From CAZAQS01 sp964486825 (lineage in GTDB: Bacteria; Chloroflexota; Anaerolineae; Anaerolineales; UBA4823), in the NCBI GenBank assembly GCA_964486825.1, contig CAZAQS010000111.1, positions 1-14,626 on the forward strand: a DNA stretch of 14,626 nt, in the 5' to 3' direction. This document shows positions 14,201-14,626 of this stretch, in pieces; position 1 is the stretch's first letter, and each line of letters begins with the position of its first letter. The notes under the pieces were generated by a model. The model was not told the DNA's origin and searched no databases. It saw nothing but the letters and a program-made list of their open reading frames with translations. The translations under genes were made by a program, and so were the position numbers.

Positions 14201-14209
14201 AAATAACCA

Positions 14210-14240
14210 GGTTCATATTACAAAAGTGAACGAATGAACC
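14210..14240 (-). terminator. Weak candidate terminator behind the broken permease
   Basis: Perfect 7-bp arms GGTTCAT (14210-14216) and ATGAACC (14234-14240) with a 17-nt loop lie just beyond the permease stop. Leftward they are followed by a T-rich run (TTATTTTTG). The loop is long and the U-tract is offset by several bases, so this could equally be an inverted-repeat operator. Confidence 0.35.
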
Positions 14241-14250
14241 AATCCAGGTC

Positions 14251-14563
14251 TTACTCTAGTTTGAGACGCCACAGTCCCACAGTGAAAAAGACCAATGCGA
14301 ACAATAGCAGCATACCTGCTTCCGGCAAGACTTCACTCACTCCCAGGCCTCTAACGATCACATCATTGAACCCCTGCATTGCCCAGGTCGTGGGAAGCAC
14401 GATAACAGGCGGCTGGTATGCTGATGGGGTAATCTCTAAGGGCCACCAGGCGCCGCCCAAAGCCGCCATTAACATCGAAAAGAGGATCGTCAGGCCACTA
14501 GCCTGGCTAGGGGTACTGGAGAAGGTTGCCAGGAGCACCTCTAACCCAACCGCTGCCAGCGCA
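14251..14563 (-). pseudogene. ABC-2 type permease, C-terminal fragment
   Basis: About 100 residues match the C-terminal part of ABC-2 exporter permeases: a helix ending AAVGLEVLLATFSS, the SQASGLTILFSMLMAALGGA stretch, the WWPLEITP motif, LPTTWAMQGFNDVIVRG and a last helix (AGMLLLFALVFFTVGLW) before RLKLE and the stop. About 250-300 N-terminal residues with the other membrane helices are absent. The frame upstream is closed by TGA at 14601-14599, and sequence above about 14563 belongs to an ATPase in another frame. The TTG at 14577 has no ribosome site. The intact protein would export a drug, lipid or other small molecule together with its ATPase. This copy cannot work as it stands, unless the junction is a sequencing or assembly error. 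Confidence 0.8.
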
Positions 14564-14626
14564 GTCGAATAGGGCAATCTCTTGTGGGACGACCCCGATC
14601 ACCTTTTTGACATCTACTGTTTCTTG
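14564..14626 (-). pseudogene. ABC transporter ATPase fragment (Q-loop region)
   Basis: Reading leftward from the window edge, 21 codons give QETVDVKKVIGVVPQEIALF and then D, the typical Q-loop region of ABC-2 exporter ATPases (usually followed by an LTxxENL-type segment). Here the match stops abruptly after LFD; the frame continues as unrelated residues and hits TAG at 14509-14507. The signature motif, Walker B and H-loop are all missing. The part before the Q-loop, including Walker A, would lie beyond the window. The next bases belong to a permease gene in a different frame, so the end of the ATPase gene and the start of the permease gene appear deleted. Confidence 0.75.

Overview
The window reads as chromosome of a bacterium, most likely an anaerobic Chloroflexota (Anaerolineae-like) organism. 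This rests on gene content and style: non-pyrrolysine MttB-family methyltransferases with a corrinoid protein, an SH3b-tailed membrane protein, an HhH radical SAM protein, low-potential ferredoxins, good Shine-Dalgarno sites and moderate GC. It is an inference from memory of such genomes, not a search result. No rRNA, tRNA, CRISPR array, insertion sequence or phage gene was seen.

Left part (1-3433, + strand): a corrinoid methyl-transfer operon. An MttB-family methyltransferase (5' end outside the window), one MttC/MtgC-like corrinoid protein and a second MttB-family methyltransferase are closely spaced. Neither MttB has an in-frame amber codon, so they belong to the non-pyrrolysine branch (glycine betaine and related substrates), and both probably methylate the same corrinoid protein.

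Middle left (3437-6586, - strand): a membrane-anchored SH3b protein of unknown role, a [2Fe-2S] ferredoxin, and a radical SAM/helix-hairpin-helix protein of the putative DNA modification/repair class. The radical SAM gene has a near-consensus sigma-70 promoter placed so that transcription should begin at the ATG itself (leaderless). A gap of about 500 bp (6587-7084) follows. It holds this promoter and a 23-codon ORF with a strong ribosome site just before the next gene.

Middle right (7085-9411, + strand): a malic enzyme, then a thioredoxin-reductase-fold flavoprotein whose CxxC is replaced by SxxS. It is therefore probably not a thioredoxin reductase. A strong bidirectional terminator separates this unit from the convergent operon.

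Right part (9494-13625, - strand): panB, an unrecognised 421-aa protein, and a Glu/Leu/Phe/Val dehydrogenase fused to a CBS pair, read in that order. The dehydrogenase lacks the lysine that holds the glutamate side chain in true glutamate dehydrogenases and looks leucine/valine-dehydrogenase-like in that loop. A valine dehydrogenase would make or consume 2-ketoisovalerate, the PanB substrate, so the three genes may form a nucleotide-sensing branched-chain keto-acid/pantoate module. This is the best candidate for an undescribed system here.

Right edge (13851-14626, - strand): a YfhL/Alvin-type 2[4Fe-4S] ferredoxin with its own terminator, then a broken ABC-2 exporter locus. There the Q-loop of an ATPase runs out of frame straight into the C-terminal part of a permease, pointing to a deletion or an assembly error.
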